A DNA stretch of 64,000 bases from Azospirillum oleiclasticum (GTDB lineage: Bacteria > Pseudomonadota > Alphaproteobacteria > Azospirillales > Azospirillaceae), in the NCBI RefSeq assembly GCF_013423485.1, contig NZ_JABFFR010000028.1, positions 1 through 64,000 of the forward strand, given 5' to 3'. A model generated the notes under the pieces. That model was not told the DNA's origin. It saw only the letters and a list, made by a program, of their open reading frames with translations, and ran no database searches. Position 1 is the first letter of the stretch. Each line of letters starts with the position of its first letter. Made by a program: the position numbers and the translations under genes. This document shows, in pieces, positions 42,941 to 52,998 of the stretch.

Positions 42941-43915
42941 TCACTTCACGAAGGACGCGGTCGACATCGACGCCTGGTCGGGCGGCGCGCGGCGGATCAG
43001 CTTCGCCTCAAGCATCACTTCGGTCACCTCCTTCAGGAAGACCGGCATGGTGGTGCCCAGATACTCCGCGTTCATCGGCTTGTCGTACCACTTCACGAAC
43101 TGCGCGGACTTGGCGAACTGCTCGGCCGACTGGTTGACGTCTTTGCCCATGATCTCGAACGACTTCTGCTGGTCGGCCTTGATCATGGCCAGCGCCTCGA
43201 ACCAGCTATCGACGATGGCCTGCACCACCTTGGGGTTCTTGGCGATGTAGTCGGGCTGGAAGGCCAGCGTGTCGATGATCACGCCGGGCGTCTGGTCCGA
43301 CGTGACCAGCGTCTTGCCCTGGGCGTTGCGCACGTTGGACAGGTACGGCTCGTAGGTGACGGCGACGTCGAACTGGCCGGCGACGAAGGCGGCGGCGGCA
43401 TCCTTCGGCGACAGGTTGGTCTGCTGCACGTCGCCGATCGACATGCCGTTCTTCTTCAGCACATAGGCCAGCCAGAACTGCGGGACGCCGCCGGTCTCGA
43501 CCGCGATGTTCTTGCCCTTCAGGTCGGCGACCTTCTCGATGTTGCCACGCACCGCGATGCCGTCGCCGCCGTGCGAGCTGTCGAGCACCAGCACCTGCTG
43601 CACCGGCACGCCGGAGGAGGCGTAGAGGGTGTGGGTGTCCACCGTGGTGGCGATGCCCTGCACCTCGCCCGCCGCCATCGCCTGGTGGCGGTTGGCGACC
43701 GGCATCTTCTTGATCTCGACCTCGACGCCGTTCTTCTTGAAGATGCCCGCGTCGCGCGCCAGCGTGATCGGCGCGAAGCCGGTCCAGCCGCTCATGGCGA
43801 TGGTGACCTTGGGCATATCCTGCGCCGCCGCCCCAGCGGCCGACAGCCCAACCAGCGCCGCCACCAGCGCGCCCGACATCCAGCCTGTCGTCATCTCTGC
43901 CTGTTCCCCGTTCAT
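42941..43915 (-). CDS. NitT/TauT-type ABC transporter substrate-binding protein
   Basis: This 324-residue periplasmic protein has a signal peptide (MSGALVAALVGLSAAGAAAQ, cleaved near AAAQ-D) and a type II binding fold. MSGWTGFAPITLARDAGIFKKNG is represented in part by GWTGFAPITL, with AMAAGEVQGIATTVDT and YEPYLSN downstream. It binds the ligand for the ABC importer below. Start 43915 or 43894 is unresolved. Nitrate, sulfonate, urea or other ligands are all possible for this family. Confidence 0.88.
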   Translation of the reverse strand: MNGEQAEMTTGWMSGALVAALVGLSAAGAAAQDMPKVTIAMSGWTGFAPITLARDAGIFKKNGVEVEIKKMPVANRHQAMAAGEVQGIATTVDTHTLYASSGVPVQQVLVLDSSHGGDGIAVRGNIEKVADLKGKNIAVETGGVPQFWLAYVLKKNGMSIGDVQQTNLSPKDAAAAFVAGQFDVAVTYEPYLSNVRNAQGKTLVTSDQTPGVIIDTLAFQPDYIAKNPKVVQAIVDSWFEALAMIKADQQKSFEIMGKDVNQSAEQFAKSAQFVKWYDKPMNAEYLGTTMPVFLKEVTEVMLEAKLIRRAPPDQASMSTASFVK

Positions 43916-44137
43916 CCTGGTCGTCCCGCGCGGCGCGCGGGTTTGCCGCATTCTGCACTGGAAAAGGGGGATTGTGAACGTGCTGCCTTGCCGAAGGGGG
44001 CGCGACGATGGTGTCGCGGTCCACCCGCTTGAGGGTATTGCGGGCGCGAGTCGCCGCACACTATATCTAGCGGATGTCGCAATGGCGTCGCGCCGGGCAA
44101 CCATGCCCCCTTTGCGACCCGCCCCATGGGAGCCGGC

Positions 44138-44341
44138 ATGGACGAGACCGATCGCGAGCGGACGCTCGCCTACTTCGAGCGGTTGGGCAAAGACCGGGTG
44201 CGCCTCTACACCGCCATCGATTGCGATCGCTGGCTCGGCGACTGGCAGGTGCGCGAACTGGCCGACGAGTGGCTGGAAGCCAAGCGTGCGGAAACGGCCG
44301 CGGGGTCCTTCTGGCGCCGCTTCATCGGCGCGCGGCGCTGA
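44138..44341 (+). CDS. Small acidic/basic helical protein, unknown
   Basis: The 67-residue protein is highly charged, with a Trp-rich middle (CDRWLGDWQVRELADEWLEAK) and basic C-terminus. GGGAG lies 5-6 bases before the ATG at 44138. No transmembrane segment or known domain is seen. It is convergent with the next small gene. Confidence 0.6.
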   Translation: MDETDRERTLAYFERLGKDRVRLYTAIDCDRWLGDWQVRELADEWLEAKRAETAAGSFWRRFIGARR

Positions 44342-44377
44342 GAACTGCGGCGTTGAGAGCTGTGGCGCTGATGGCTG

Positions 44378-44608
44378 TCAGCTGGCGGGTTCCGGCTGAA
44401 GCTCCAAGGTGGCCTTGAAATCATGGGTGGCTCGCACGATGCGCCGCGCCAGCGCCCGCACCTCCACCGCCGCCTCCGGCCCGTCCTCGGACGCGCAGGC
44501 CCTGAGTGTGGCGTCGATCACCATCAGGCTGGTGCGGTTGCACATCCGACTGAGCCGTCCCGCGAGATCCTTGTCCTCGGAACCGCCCGCGTTGCTCGTC
44601 TCTGCCAT
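44378..44608 (-). CDS. Small unknown protein under a CtrA-type site
   Basis: The 76-residue protein has two helical stretches (RLSRMCNRTSLMVIDATLRA and AVEVRALARRIVRATHDFK) and no membrane segment. Its only notable context is upstream: a full CtrA-type box lies 64-78 bases before its start, pointing to cell-cycle or motility control. Function unknown. Confidence 0.6.
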   Translation of the reverse strand: MAETSNAGGSEDKDLAGRLSRMCNRTSLMVIDATLRACASEDGPEAAVEVRALARRIVRATHDFKATLELQPEPAS

Positions 44609-44671
44609 GAGCGCCCTGTTCAGCTTCGTGTACGTACGTACTACCGACGCGCGAAAATAGCCGTTCGGGGG

Positions 44672-44686
44672 TTAAGGCCGGGTTAA
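44672..44686 (-). promoter_or_regulatory. CtrA-type binding box
   Basis: TTAA (44672-44675), seven bases, TTAA (44683-44686) matches the alphaproteobacterial CtrA site. Read on the minus strand it is TTAACCCGGCCTTAAC, the preferred form TTAA-N7-TTAAC. It is upstream of the leftward small gene at 44608 and about 270 bp before acs. The gene-free stretch 44609-44953 otherwise holds only a TACGTACGTA run and the acs promoter. Confidence 0.6.
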
Positions 44687-44840
44687 GCGTGCCGACGCCC
44701 GATGTCCGCACGCGTCGGGCCAACCGGGGCGCGACATAGCGTCGCGGTTGCCGCCGCAACACGCTGGCCGGCGACTTCGGCACCGCAAAAAGCGATGGTT
44801 CCCAACGGCCGCATGCGCGCAAAAGCCACGGCCAGCCGCC

Positions 44841-44869
44841 TTGTTCGCGCCGCACCGAGTGTGGATAAT
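44841..44869 (+). promoter_or_regulatory. Putative acs promoter
   Basis: TTGTTC (44841-44846), 17 bases, GATAAT (44864-44869) lies about 85 bases before the acs start. It is the best sigma-70-like match in the 345-base intergenic stretch. Confidence 0.5.
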
Positions 44870-44953
44870 GCGCGTCGACTCGGGCTGGCCCGGACGCCGT
44901 CTCGATCCTGCCCTATGGGCCCAACCAGAAGTATATGGGGGAATCGCGATCCA

Positions 44954-46894
<1,941 letters not shown>

Positions 46895-46901
46895 GTTCAA
46901 G

Positions 46902-46938
46902 AATGGTCCCCTCTCCCCATCAGGAAGAGGGGACCATT
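46902..46938 (+). terminator. Terminator after acs
   Basis: AATGGTCCCCTCT (46902-46914) and AGAGGGGACCATT (46926-46938) pair perfectly over 13 bp with an 11-base loop, 7 bases past the acs stop. GTTTCG follows. It is between convergent genes and may work both ways. Confidence 0.75.
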
Positions 46939-46946
46939 GTTTCGAC

Positions 46947-47240
46947 TCACTCCGTAGACAGGAACGGCGGGCAGACCGGGAATGCGTCCGCGAAGCGTCT
47001 GCCATGGACAATGTGGCAGACGGTTCCGTCGCTGAGGCCGACTCGGATGGCGGCCTCTGTAAGGGTCGTACCCTCGATTTTTACCAGCCAAAGTACGTAG
47101 CAAGCTTTGATGAAGTTGGCTCTACGCGGACTGTGGAGTCCCATGATGGCTCTCCATACAGGAGCGACGCTCAAGGGCTTGATTAGGGCGCACAGATGCG
47201 TTAGCTTACTTTCGCTTTCCGTAAGCATCTGTGACGCCAT
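46947..47240 (-). CDS. Small helix-turn-helix protein, unknown
   Basis: This 97-residue protein has a helix-turn-helix-like C-terminal half: LTEAAIRVGLSDGTVCHIVHGRRFADAFP. The N-terminal half is not recognised. Base composition is less GC-rich than the flanking acs gene, and it opens an AT-richer stretch up to 47889, so it may be acquired. A transposase-linked or phage regulator role is possible but unproven. Confidence 0.55.
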   Translation of the reverse strand: MASQMLTESESKLTHLCALIKPLSVAPVWRAIMGLHSPRRANFIKACYVLWLVKIEGTTLTEAAIRVGLSDGTVCHIVHGRRFADAFPVCPPFLSTE

Positions 47241-47889
47241 AGCCCTGAGCTATGGATCGGTTTGATTTGGCGCTTCCTGGTTTTTGACGCGGCAACGTCG
47301 GGAGTCAGGAAGTGTCCAAACAACCGCTGAGCGAGTTGTTTGCGCCTTGGACGTGTCTTGCGTCTAGCTCATGGCATTTCTCCTTCTAGATCTAGCGCTC
47401 TTCCAGGCTTCCAACCCATTATCCATGGGGTGGGGTGAGTACAAATCGGGATCGTCCCCGATGGCCTAGGATCTCCCAGACCCGAGCCCCCTCGTCAAGA
47501 GGAAAAACGGCTTCTGTTCGTCAATGCGCGACGGGATGACAGTTGCGTATGCCAATCCGGCATGTTTCAGCAAGCATCGAGTGCCGAAAGACTAGGCTTT
47601 TCAAGCGATCCAGGGCAGTCCACCATTCTGGTGGACCGGATTGAAAGCCCTTCATCAAGTGACTGTTGAAAGCGGCATTTTGCGGAAAACAGGCATCCGA
47701 GTATCGTCGATTCACCAGGAGTCGTCATAGAATCGCTGAGCCGATTCGCGGCATCCATCGAAGCGGATCAACTCGTTCTCGGTCTTCCACCATAGACACT
47801 GACCCTGACTGATCGCTTGGCATATGGTGGTTCCGGTCAAGACCAGGAACGGAAGCAGGCATCCGTCGTTTTGAATTCCTCCACAACGA
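47241..47889. other. AT-richer, gene-poor stretch
   Basis: These 649 bases carry no convincing gene. Two short minus-strand readings (47521-47715 and 47567-47758) overlap in different frames, and neither has a clear ribosome-binding site; they could be the shifted remains of one gene. No tRNA-like cloverleaf was found. The composition is visibly lower in GC than the flanks. An inverted repeat CCACCATTCTGGTGG lies at about 47621-47635. Confidence 0.5.
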
Positions 47890-48351
47890 CTACCCCGCCC
47901 CGTTCCCCGCCCGGATCACGCTGCGGATGGCGAAGCTGGAGTGGATGCGGGCGACACCCGGCAGCAGGGAGAGCTGGTCCTTGTGGATCCGCTCGTAATC
48001 GGCCGCACCGCGGGCCGCGACACGCAGCAGATAGTCGAAGCCGCCGGACATCAGGTAGCACTCCATCACGTCCGGGCATTTGCGCACCGCCGCCTCGAAG
48101 GCGCTGAGGAAGGCTTCGGTCTGCTTCTCCAGGGTGATCTGCACGATCACCACGGTCTGCGGCTCCTGCCCGGTCTCCTCCACCAGCGCGGTGTAGCCGC
48201 GGATGACGCCGTCATGCTCCAGGAGCTGGACGCGGCGCAGGCAGGCGGACGGCGACAGCCCGACCTCCTTCGCCAGCGTGGCGTTGCTGATGCGCCCGTC
48301 GAGCTGCAACAGCCGGACGATCCTGCGGTCGATGGCGTCGAGGGCTCTCAT
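47890..48351 (-). CDS. Lrp/AsnC-family regulator, probably of alanine dehydrogenase
   Basis: This 153-residue regulator has an N-terminal HTH (RISNATLAKEVGLSPSACLRRV, residues about 20-41 across the family) and a RAM ligand-binding domain (GGFDYLLRVAARGAADYERIH). Start at 48351 is typical (MRALDAIDRRI); an upstream in-frame reading is rejected. It is divergent from ald, the known target type for Lrp-like AldR/BkdR proteins, so alanine-responsive control of ald is likely. Confidence 0.88.
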   Translation of the reverse strand: MRALDAIDRRIVRLLQLDGRISNATLAKEVGLSPSACLRRVQLLEHDGVIRGYTALVEETGQEPQTVVIVQITLEKQTEAFLSAFEAAVRKCPDVMECYLMSGGFDYLLRVAARGAADYERIHKDQLSLLPGVARIHSSFAIRSVIRAGNGAG

Positions 48352-48410
48352 CGCAGATCGTTCGAAAGCGGCCGTGGATTCTTCATGGGGACCCCCGATT
48401 AACGCAGCCG

Positions 48411-48448
48411 TTGCGCCACTTCGCAAGCACCTTCGTTGGTGGTGCGAA
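48411..48448. promoter_or_regulatory. Candidate Lrp operators between regulator and ald
   Basis: TTGCG (48411) N6 CGCAA (48426) is a perfect spaced palindrome. A second, TTCG (48432) N9 CGAA (48448), follows. Two spaced sites about 22 bp apart between the divergent genes fit an Lrp-type octamer wrap. Confidence 0.5.
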
Positions 48449-48508
48449 CTACCTTGATACCCAGCGGTCATCCCGCAGCGGGGTGACGCCGGGAAGGGAG
48501 CCGCCAGC

Positions 48509-49630
48509 ATGAAAATCGGGGTGCCCAAGGAAATCAAGGATCACGAATACCGTGTCGGCCTGACGCCCGCCTCGGTGCGGGAATTGGCCAGCCACGGTCA
48601 CGCCGTCGTCGTGCAGAGCGCTGCCGGCGCCGGGATCGGCTACAGCGACGCCGACTACGAACACGCCGGCGCCACCATCCTGCCCGACGCCGAGGCGGTG
48701 TTCGAGGCCGCGGAGATGATCGTCAAGGTGAAGGAGCCGCAGCCGGCCGAATGCCGCATGCTGCGGGAGGGGCAGGTGCTCTTCACCTACCTCCACCTCG
48801 CCCCCGATCCGGAGCAGGCGAAGCTGCTGATGGAGAGCGGCTGCACCGCCATCGCCTACGAGACCGTGACCGACCGCGCCGGCCGCCTGCCCCTGCTGGC
48901 GCCGATGAGCGAGATCGCCGGCCGCATGGCGATCCAGGTGGGCGCCGTGGCGCTTCAGAAGGCCGGTGGCGGTTCCGGCGTGCTGCTGGGCGGCGTGCCG
49001 GGGGTGCTGCCGGGCAAGGTGGTGGTGCTGGGCGGCGGCGTGGTCGGGGCCAACGCGGCCCGCATGGCGACGGGGCTGGGCGCCGACGTCACCATCGCCG
49101 ACCGTTCCGTGCCGCGCCTGACCGAGCTCGATTCGCTCTATGGGCCGCGGCTGAAGACCGTCTACGCCACCGCCGAGGCGACCGACCATCTGGTGACCGA
49201 CGCGGATCTGGTGATCGGCGCGGTGCTGGTGCCGGGGGCCGCGGCGCCGAAGCTGGTGCGGCGCGAGCAGTTGGCGCGCATGCGTCCCGGCTCGGTGCTG
49301 GTGGACGTCTCGATCGACCAGGGCGGCTGCTTCGAGACCAGCCACGCCACCACCCACAGCAACCCCACCTACATCGTCGACGGGGTTGTGCATTACTGCG
49401 TCGCCAACATGCCGGGCGGCGTGGCCCGAAGCTCCACCCACGCGCTGAACAACGCCACGCTGCCCTTCGCGGTGGCGCTGGCTGACAAGGGCTGGCGCAA
49501 GGCCCTGACCGACGATCCGCACCTGCGCGACGGGCTGAACGTCCACAAGGGCCTGATCACATACGCGGCGGTGGCCGAGGCGCTGGGCATCCCGTTCACC
49601 GCGGCGGATGAGGTGCTGAACGCGGCGTAA
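48509..49630 (+). CDS. ald: Alanine dehydrogenase
   Basis: This 373-residue enzyme interconverts L-alanine and pyruvate with NAD and ammonia. VPKEIKDHEYRVGLTPASV is the N-terminal family stretch; KVKEPQPAECRML and FTYLHLAPDPE (with catalytic Lys and His nearby) follow. VLGGGVVGANAARMA is the NAD-binding loop. Length matches the family exactly. It is transcribed away from the Lrp-type regulator and ends near an imperfect GC hairpin. Confidence 0.95.
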   Translation: MKIGVPKEIKDHEYRVGLTPASVRELASHGHAVVVQSAAGAGIGYSDADYEHAGATILPDAEAVFEAAEMIVKVKEPQPAECRMLREGQVLFTYLHLAPDPEQAKLLMESGCTAIAYETVTDRAGRLPLLAPMSEIAGRMAIQVGAVALQKAGGGSGVLLGGVPGVLPGKVVVLGGGVVGANAARMATGLGADVTIADRSVPRLTELDSLYGPRLKTVYATAEATDHLVTDADLVIGAVLVPGAAAPKLVRREQLARMRPGSVLVDVSIDQGGCFETSHATTHSNPTYIVDGVVHYCVANMPGGVARSSTHALNNATLPFAVALADKGWRKALTDDPHLRDGLNVHKGLITYAAVAEALGIPFTAADEVLNAA

Positions 49631-49634
49631 CCCT

Positions 49635-49679
49635 GCCCCCCCTCCCGACCTCCCCACGCGGGTCGGGGGAGGGTGGGGC
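49635..49679. terminator. Imperfect GC hairpin between ald and the FMN-protein gene
   Basis: GCCCCCCCTCCCGACC and GGTCGGGGGAGGGTGGGGC pair with small bulges, leaving a loop of about 10 bases. It separates convergent genes. No T-run follows. Confidence 0.5.
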
Positions 49680-49704
49680 GTAAACGCCGCCTGACCGCCT
49701 GTGG

Positions 49705-50211
49705 CTACTGGAACGACACTTTGCCGGTCTCGCCGGGATGCGGCGGCTCGCCGGTGATCTTGGCCTTCACATAGCCATAGGCGTGGACCATGACGCTGGA
49801 CGGCGCGTCCCAATAGGCGGCGCTGTCCACCGTCACCTTGATCAGCGCGATGTCGGGGTCGTCCACGCCCTTGGGGAACCAGGTCGCCATGATCTCGCGC
49901 CAGAGGTGCTTGATCTTGTCCTTGTCGCGGACGATCTGCCCGCGCCCGGACACCGACACGTAATCCTGCGTCTTCGGCTCGGCGTAGGCGAGGTTGACGT
50001 GAGTGTCGTTCTGAATCTCGTGCGCCTTGCCCGACGGCGCCCTGGTGAAGAACCACAGGGCGCCGTTCTCGAAGCCGGCGTGCTGCAGCGTCGCCATGGG
50101 GCGTGAATGCAGGTTCCCCTGCTCGTCCTGCGTCGTCATCATGGCGAACTGGACGTCCTTGATCATCGACCAGAGCTTATCGATCTCGTCCGGTCCGGCG
50201 GTGCGTGCCAT
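49705..50211 (-). CDS. Pyridoxamine-phosphate-oxidase-fold FMN-binding protein (general stress 26-like)
   Basis: This 168-residue protein has the split-barrel fold of PNPOx-like flavoproteins. LWSMIKDVQFAMMTTQDEQG and LHSRPMATLQ are followed by ALWFFTRAPSGKAHEI and YVSVSGRGQIVRD. DPDIALIKVTVDSAAYWD near the end is typical of general stress protein 26-like members, which bind FMN or heme derivatives. The substrate is unknown. Convergent with ald. Confidence 0.85.
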   Translation of the reverse strand: MARTAGPDEIDKLWSMIKDVQFAMMTTQDEQGNLHSRPMATLQHAGFENGALWFFTRAPSGKAHEIQNDTHVNLAYAEPKTQDYVSVSGRGQIVRDKDKIKHLWREIMATWFPKGVDDPDIALIKVTVDSAAYWDAPSSVMVHAYGYVKAKITGEPPHPGETGKVSFQ

Positions 50212-50274
50212 GGCGTGTTCTCCTCGGTTGTCCGACGGAACGGACCAACCGGGAAGCGGGCGGAAGGTTCCGCT

Positions 50275-50928
50275 TCAGGTGGCAGGTGGCACCGCACCGG
50301 GCGGCAGGTTCACCCCGTCGATGCGCCAGACAGGCGGCGCCGCGGCTTCCGCGATGGCGTCGATGCGGGTCAGCGACAGCGTGTCGATGCGCAAGCGCAG
50401 GACGGCCTCCGCCTCCACCCCCAGCGCCAGCCGCAGCGCGGCGCGCACCGGGCCGCCGTGGGTCACGCACACCACGTCGCGCCCGGCGTGCTCGACCGAC
50501 AGGCGCAGCAGCGCCGAACCCACCCGCGCCGCCATGTCGGCGAAGCTCTCCCCGCCCGGCGGCCGTTCGGTGGCCGGGGCGATCCAGAAGCGCTGGGCGG
50601 CGCGCGGCTGGCGGGCGTTCAGCTCGTCGTGGGTCAGGCCTTGCCACGCGCCGAAATGCTGTTCCACGAGGTCGAGCACCGGAACCGGCGGTTCCGGCGG
50701 CGTCTCGTCGGCGTGCCACGCGTCGCGGATGGCCTGCGCCGTCCGCCCGGTGCGCGCCAGCGGCGTGCACAGCCACACAGCCCCGCGCGGCAGCACGGTG
50801 GCCAGAGCCAGGAAGGCCGCCCGGTTGCCCAGATCGACCTCGACGTCGCCCTGTCCATAGATGCGCCCCTCCGGATTGATCACCGGGGCGTGGCGGAGCA
50901 ACCACCAGCGGGTTGTCGCGAAGGTCAT
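50275..50928 (-). CDS. cobC: Histidine phosphatase, CobC-like
   Basis: This 217-residue protein has the RHG-type motif as LLRHAPV near the N-terminus and VTHGGPVRAA with the second His. ERPPGGESFADMAARV carries the acidic partner. It overlaps the cobS stop/start by 4 bases (50925-50928), so it very likely removes phosphate from alpha-ribazole phosphate in cobalamin synthesis. Phosphoglycerate-mutase-like use is less likely. Confidence 0.8.
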   Translation of the reverse strand: MTFATTRWWLLRHAPVINPEGRIYGQGDVEVDLGNRAAFLALATVLPRGAVWLCTPLARTGRTAQAIRDAWHADETPPEPPVPVLDLVEQHFGAWQGLTHDELNARQPRAAQRFWIAPATERPPGGESFADMAARVGSALLRLSVEHAGRDVVCVTHGGPVRAALRLALGVEAEAVLRLRIDTLSLTRIDAIAEAAAPPVWRIDGVNLPPGAVPPAT

Positions 50929-51704
50929 CGAAGGGCCACCAGCGAAAGCAGGATCAGTGTTTCGGACGTCTGCTGGACGGCGCCCAGCACATCGCCGGTG
51001 TAGCCCTCGATCTGCCGCACCGCAAGCCGCGTCACCGCCGCAGCCCCCAGCGCGGCAACCGGCAGCGCCACCGCCGCATCGGCACCGAGGGTGGCGATCG
51101 CGATGCCGATTCCCACCACCAGCGCCACCAGCGCCCGTCCGCGCGGCGGCAGACCATGCGACGCCGCCACCCCGTCCGGCCGGGCCGAGGGCACGGCGCG
51201 GACGATCACCGGCATGACGCCGCGCGACGCCGCCCCCGCCGTCACCAGCGCCGCGAGAATCGTATCAGGCTGGCCCAGTTCCGCCAGCGCCGCGGCGCGC
51301 AGCCCGACCGACAGCACGACGGCGAGCGCGCCGTAGGTGCCGACGCGGCTGTCCTTCATGATCTCCAGCTTGCGCTCGCGGTTCCAGCCGCCGCCGAAGC
51401 CGTCGGCCACATCCGCCAGCCCGTCCTCGTGCAGCGCCCCGGTCACCCAGGCGGTGGCGGCCACCGCCAGCAGGGCGGCGACCATGGGCGGCTGACCCAG
51501 CGCCTGGGCCAGCGCGAAGACGGCGCCGCCGGCCAGCCCGACCAGCGCCCCCACCACCGGGAACCACGCCATCGCCCGACCGTGCGCGTCCGGCGGCAGG
51601 GCAGGGGGCAGACGCAGCGGGATGCGCGTCAGGAACACCACGGCCAGCGTGGCGTCGTCGGTCCAGCGCCAGGGGCGGCGGGTGGTGGGGGCGTCGTCGG
51701 GCAT
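50925..51704 (-). CDS. cobS: Adenosylcobinamide-GDP ribazoletransferase
   Basis: This 259-residue inner-membrane enzyme joins adenosylcobinamide-GDP and alpha-ribazole. FLTRIPLRLP near the N-terminus and HEDGLADVADGFGGG, then RKLEIMKDSRVGTYGAL carry the conserved Asp motif; RAVPSARPDG follows. Several hydrophobic segments are present. ATG 51704 is 124 bases from the divergent cobT start. The gene order cobT<->cobS-cobC is common in alphaproteobacteria. Confidence 0.93.
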   Translation of the reverse strand: MPDDAPTTRRPWRWTDDATLAVVFLTRIPLRLPPALPPDAHGRAMAWFPVVGALVGLAGGAVFALAQALGQPPMVAALLAVAATAWVTGALHEDGLADVADGFGGGWNRERKLEIMKDSRVGTYGALAVVLSVGLRAAALAELGQPDTILAALVTAGAASRGVMPVIVRAVPSARPDGVAASHGLPPRGRALVALVVGIGIAIATLGADAAVALPVAALGAAAVTRLAVRQIEGYTGDVLGAVQQTSETLILLSLVALR

Positions 51705-51827
51705 GGTCCGCGTCAGTAAAGCGCCCCGCGGGCGCTGCCAAGCGGTTTGACGCGGGCGCCCAACGGTGCCAGTCTCCGCCCCGCTTTTCCGCCCCGGTCC
51801 ACGACCGTTCCGCACGGGTTTTCCGCC

Positions 51828-52853
51828 ATGAGCAACGCGCAGCCAGCCCTGACCTTCGAGGAGATGCGGGCGCTCGTCCGCAACCTGCCCGGCCCGGATC
51901 TCGATTCCGGCACGGCGGCCCTGCAGCGCCAGAGCCAGCTCACCAAGCCCCCCGGCTCGCTCGGCCGGCTGGAGGATCTCGCCCAGTGGCTCGCCACTTG
52001 GCAGGGCCGCCACCCGGCGGAGCTGCGCCGGCCGCGCGTCGCCGTCTTCGCCGCCAACCACGGCGTGGTGGCGCAGGGCGTATCCCCCTATCCGGCGGCG
52101 GTGACGGCGCAGATGGTCGCCAACTTCGCCCGCGGTGGTGCTGCGGTGAACCGGCTGTGCGAGGTGGCCGACGCCGAGCTGCGCGTTTATGAGCTCGACC
52201 TCGACAACCCCACGCGGGACTTCACCGAAAGCCCCGCGATGGACGAGGAGGAATGCTGCCGCGCCATGGCCTACGGCATGATGGCGGCGGAGATGGGCGT
52301 CCAGCTTCTCGGTCTGGGGGAGATGGGCATCGGCAACACCACGGCGGCGGCGGCACTCTGCTGCGCGCTGTTCGGCGGCGACGCCCGCGGCTGGGTCGGC
52401 CGCGGCACCGGGGTGGACGACGCCGGCTTCGAGCGCAAGGTGGCGGCGGTGGAGGCCGGTCTGGCCGCCAACCCGCAGGCCAGGGACGACCCGTTCGAGG
52501 CGCTGCGCCGCCTCGGTGGTTTCGAGTTCGCGGCGATCGCCGGGGCAGTGCTGGCCGCCCGCATGGCGCGCATGCCGGTGGTGCTGGACGGCTACGCCTG
52601 CACCGCGGCGGCGGCCGTGCTGTTCAAGGCCGACCGTCGGGCGCTCGACCATTGCGTGGTCGCCCACCGCTCGGTCGAGCCGGGCCACAGCCGCCTGCTG
52701 GAGGCCATCGGCAAGGACCCGATCCTCGATCTCGGCATGCGGCTGGGCGAGGGGTCGGGGGCCGCACTCGCCATCCCCATCCTGAAGGCCGCCGCGGAAT
52801 GCCACGCCGGCATGGCGACCTTCGCCGAGGCGGGGGTGAGCGACCGCGCCTGA
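51828..52853 (+). CDS. cobT: Nicotinate-nucleotide:dimethylbenzimidazole phosphoribosyltransferase
   Basis: This 341-residue enzyme makes alpha-ribazole phosphate for cobalamin's lower ligand. Cues are SQLTKPPGSLGRLEDLA, FAANHGVVAQGVSPYP, EMGIGNTTAAAA, HRSVEPGHSRLLE and RLGEGSGAALA, whose Glu is the catalytic base. ATG 51828 is preferred over 51747. It is divergent from cobS. No cobalamin riboswitch signature was seen in the 123-base gap. Confidence 0.95.
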   Translation: MSNAQPALTFEEMRALVRNLPGPDLDSGTAALQRQSQLTKPPGSLGRLEDLAQWLATWQGRHPAELRRPRVAVFAANHGVVAQGVSPYPAAVTAQMVANFARGGAAVNRLCEVADAELRVYELDLDNPTRDFTESPAMDEEECCRAMAYGMMAAEMGVQLLGLGEMGIGNTTAAAALCCALFGGDARGWVGRGTGVDDAGFERKVAAVEAGLAANPQARDDPFEALRRLGGFEFAAIAGAVLAARMARMPVVLDGYACTAAAAVLFKADRRALDHCVVAHRSVEPGHSRLLEAIGKDPILDLGMRLGEGSGAALAIPILKAAAECHAGMATFAEAGVSDRA

Positions 52854-52888
52854 GCGGCGCGTCCTCCCCCTGTTGCCGATCCATCCCG

Positions 52889-52908
52889 CCGCCCCCGGAA
52901 AGGGGCGG
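52889..52908 (+). terminator. Hairpin after cobT
   Basis: CCGCCCC and GGGGCGG form a 7-bp stem with the loop CGGAAA, 35 bases past the cobT stop. Weak as a terminator because no T-run follows. Confidence 0.45.
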
Positions 52909-52998
52909 GGTGGTGACGGGCGTCTTGCGCCGCGGGGGAAAGGGCGTCATCAATCGAAAGCCGTAGTCCCCCGCAAGCCCGGTCCGGTCCGCCGTTCG

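Noticed and set aside
47521..47758. Two small minus-strand readings as genes
   Set aside because: They overlap in different frames, lack ribosome-binding sites and match no recognisable family.
51705..51827. Cobalamin riboswitch upstream of cobT/cobS
   Set aside because: No B12-box-like element was seen in the short gap between the divergent genes.
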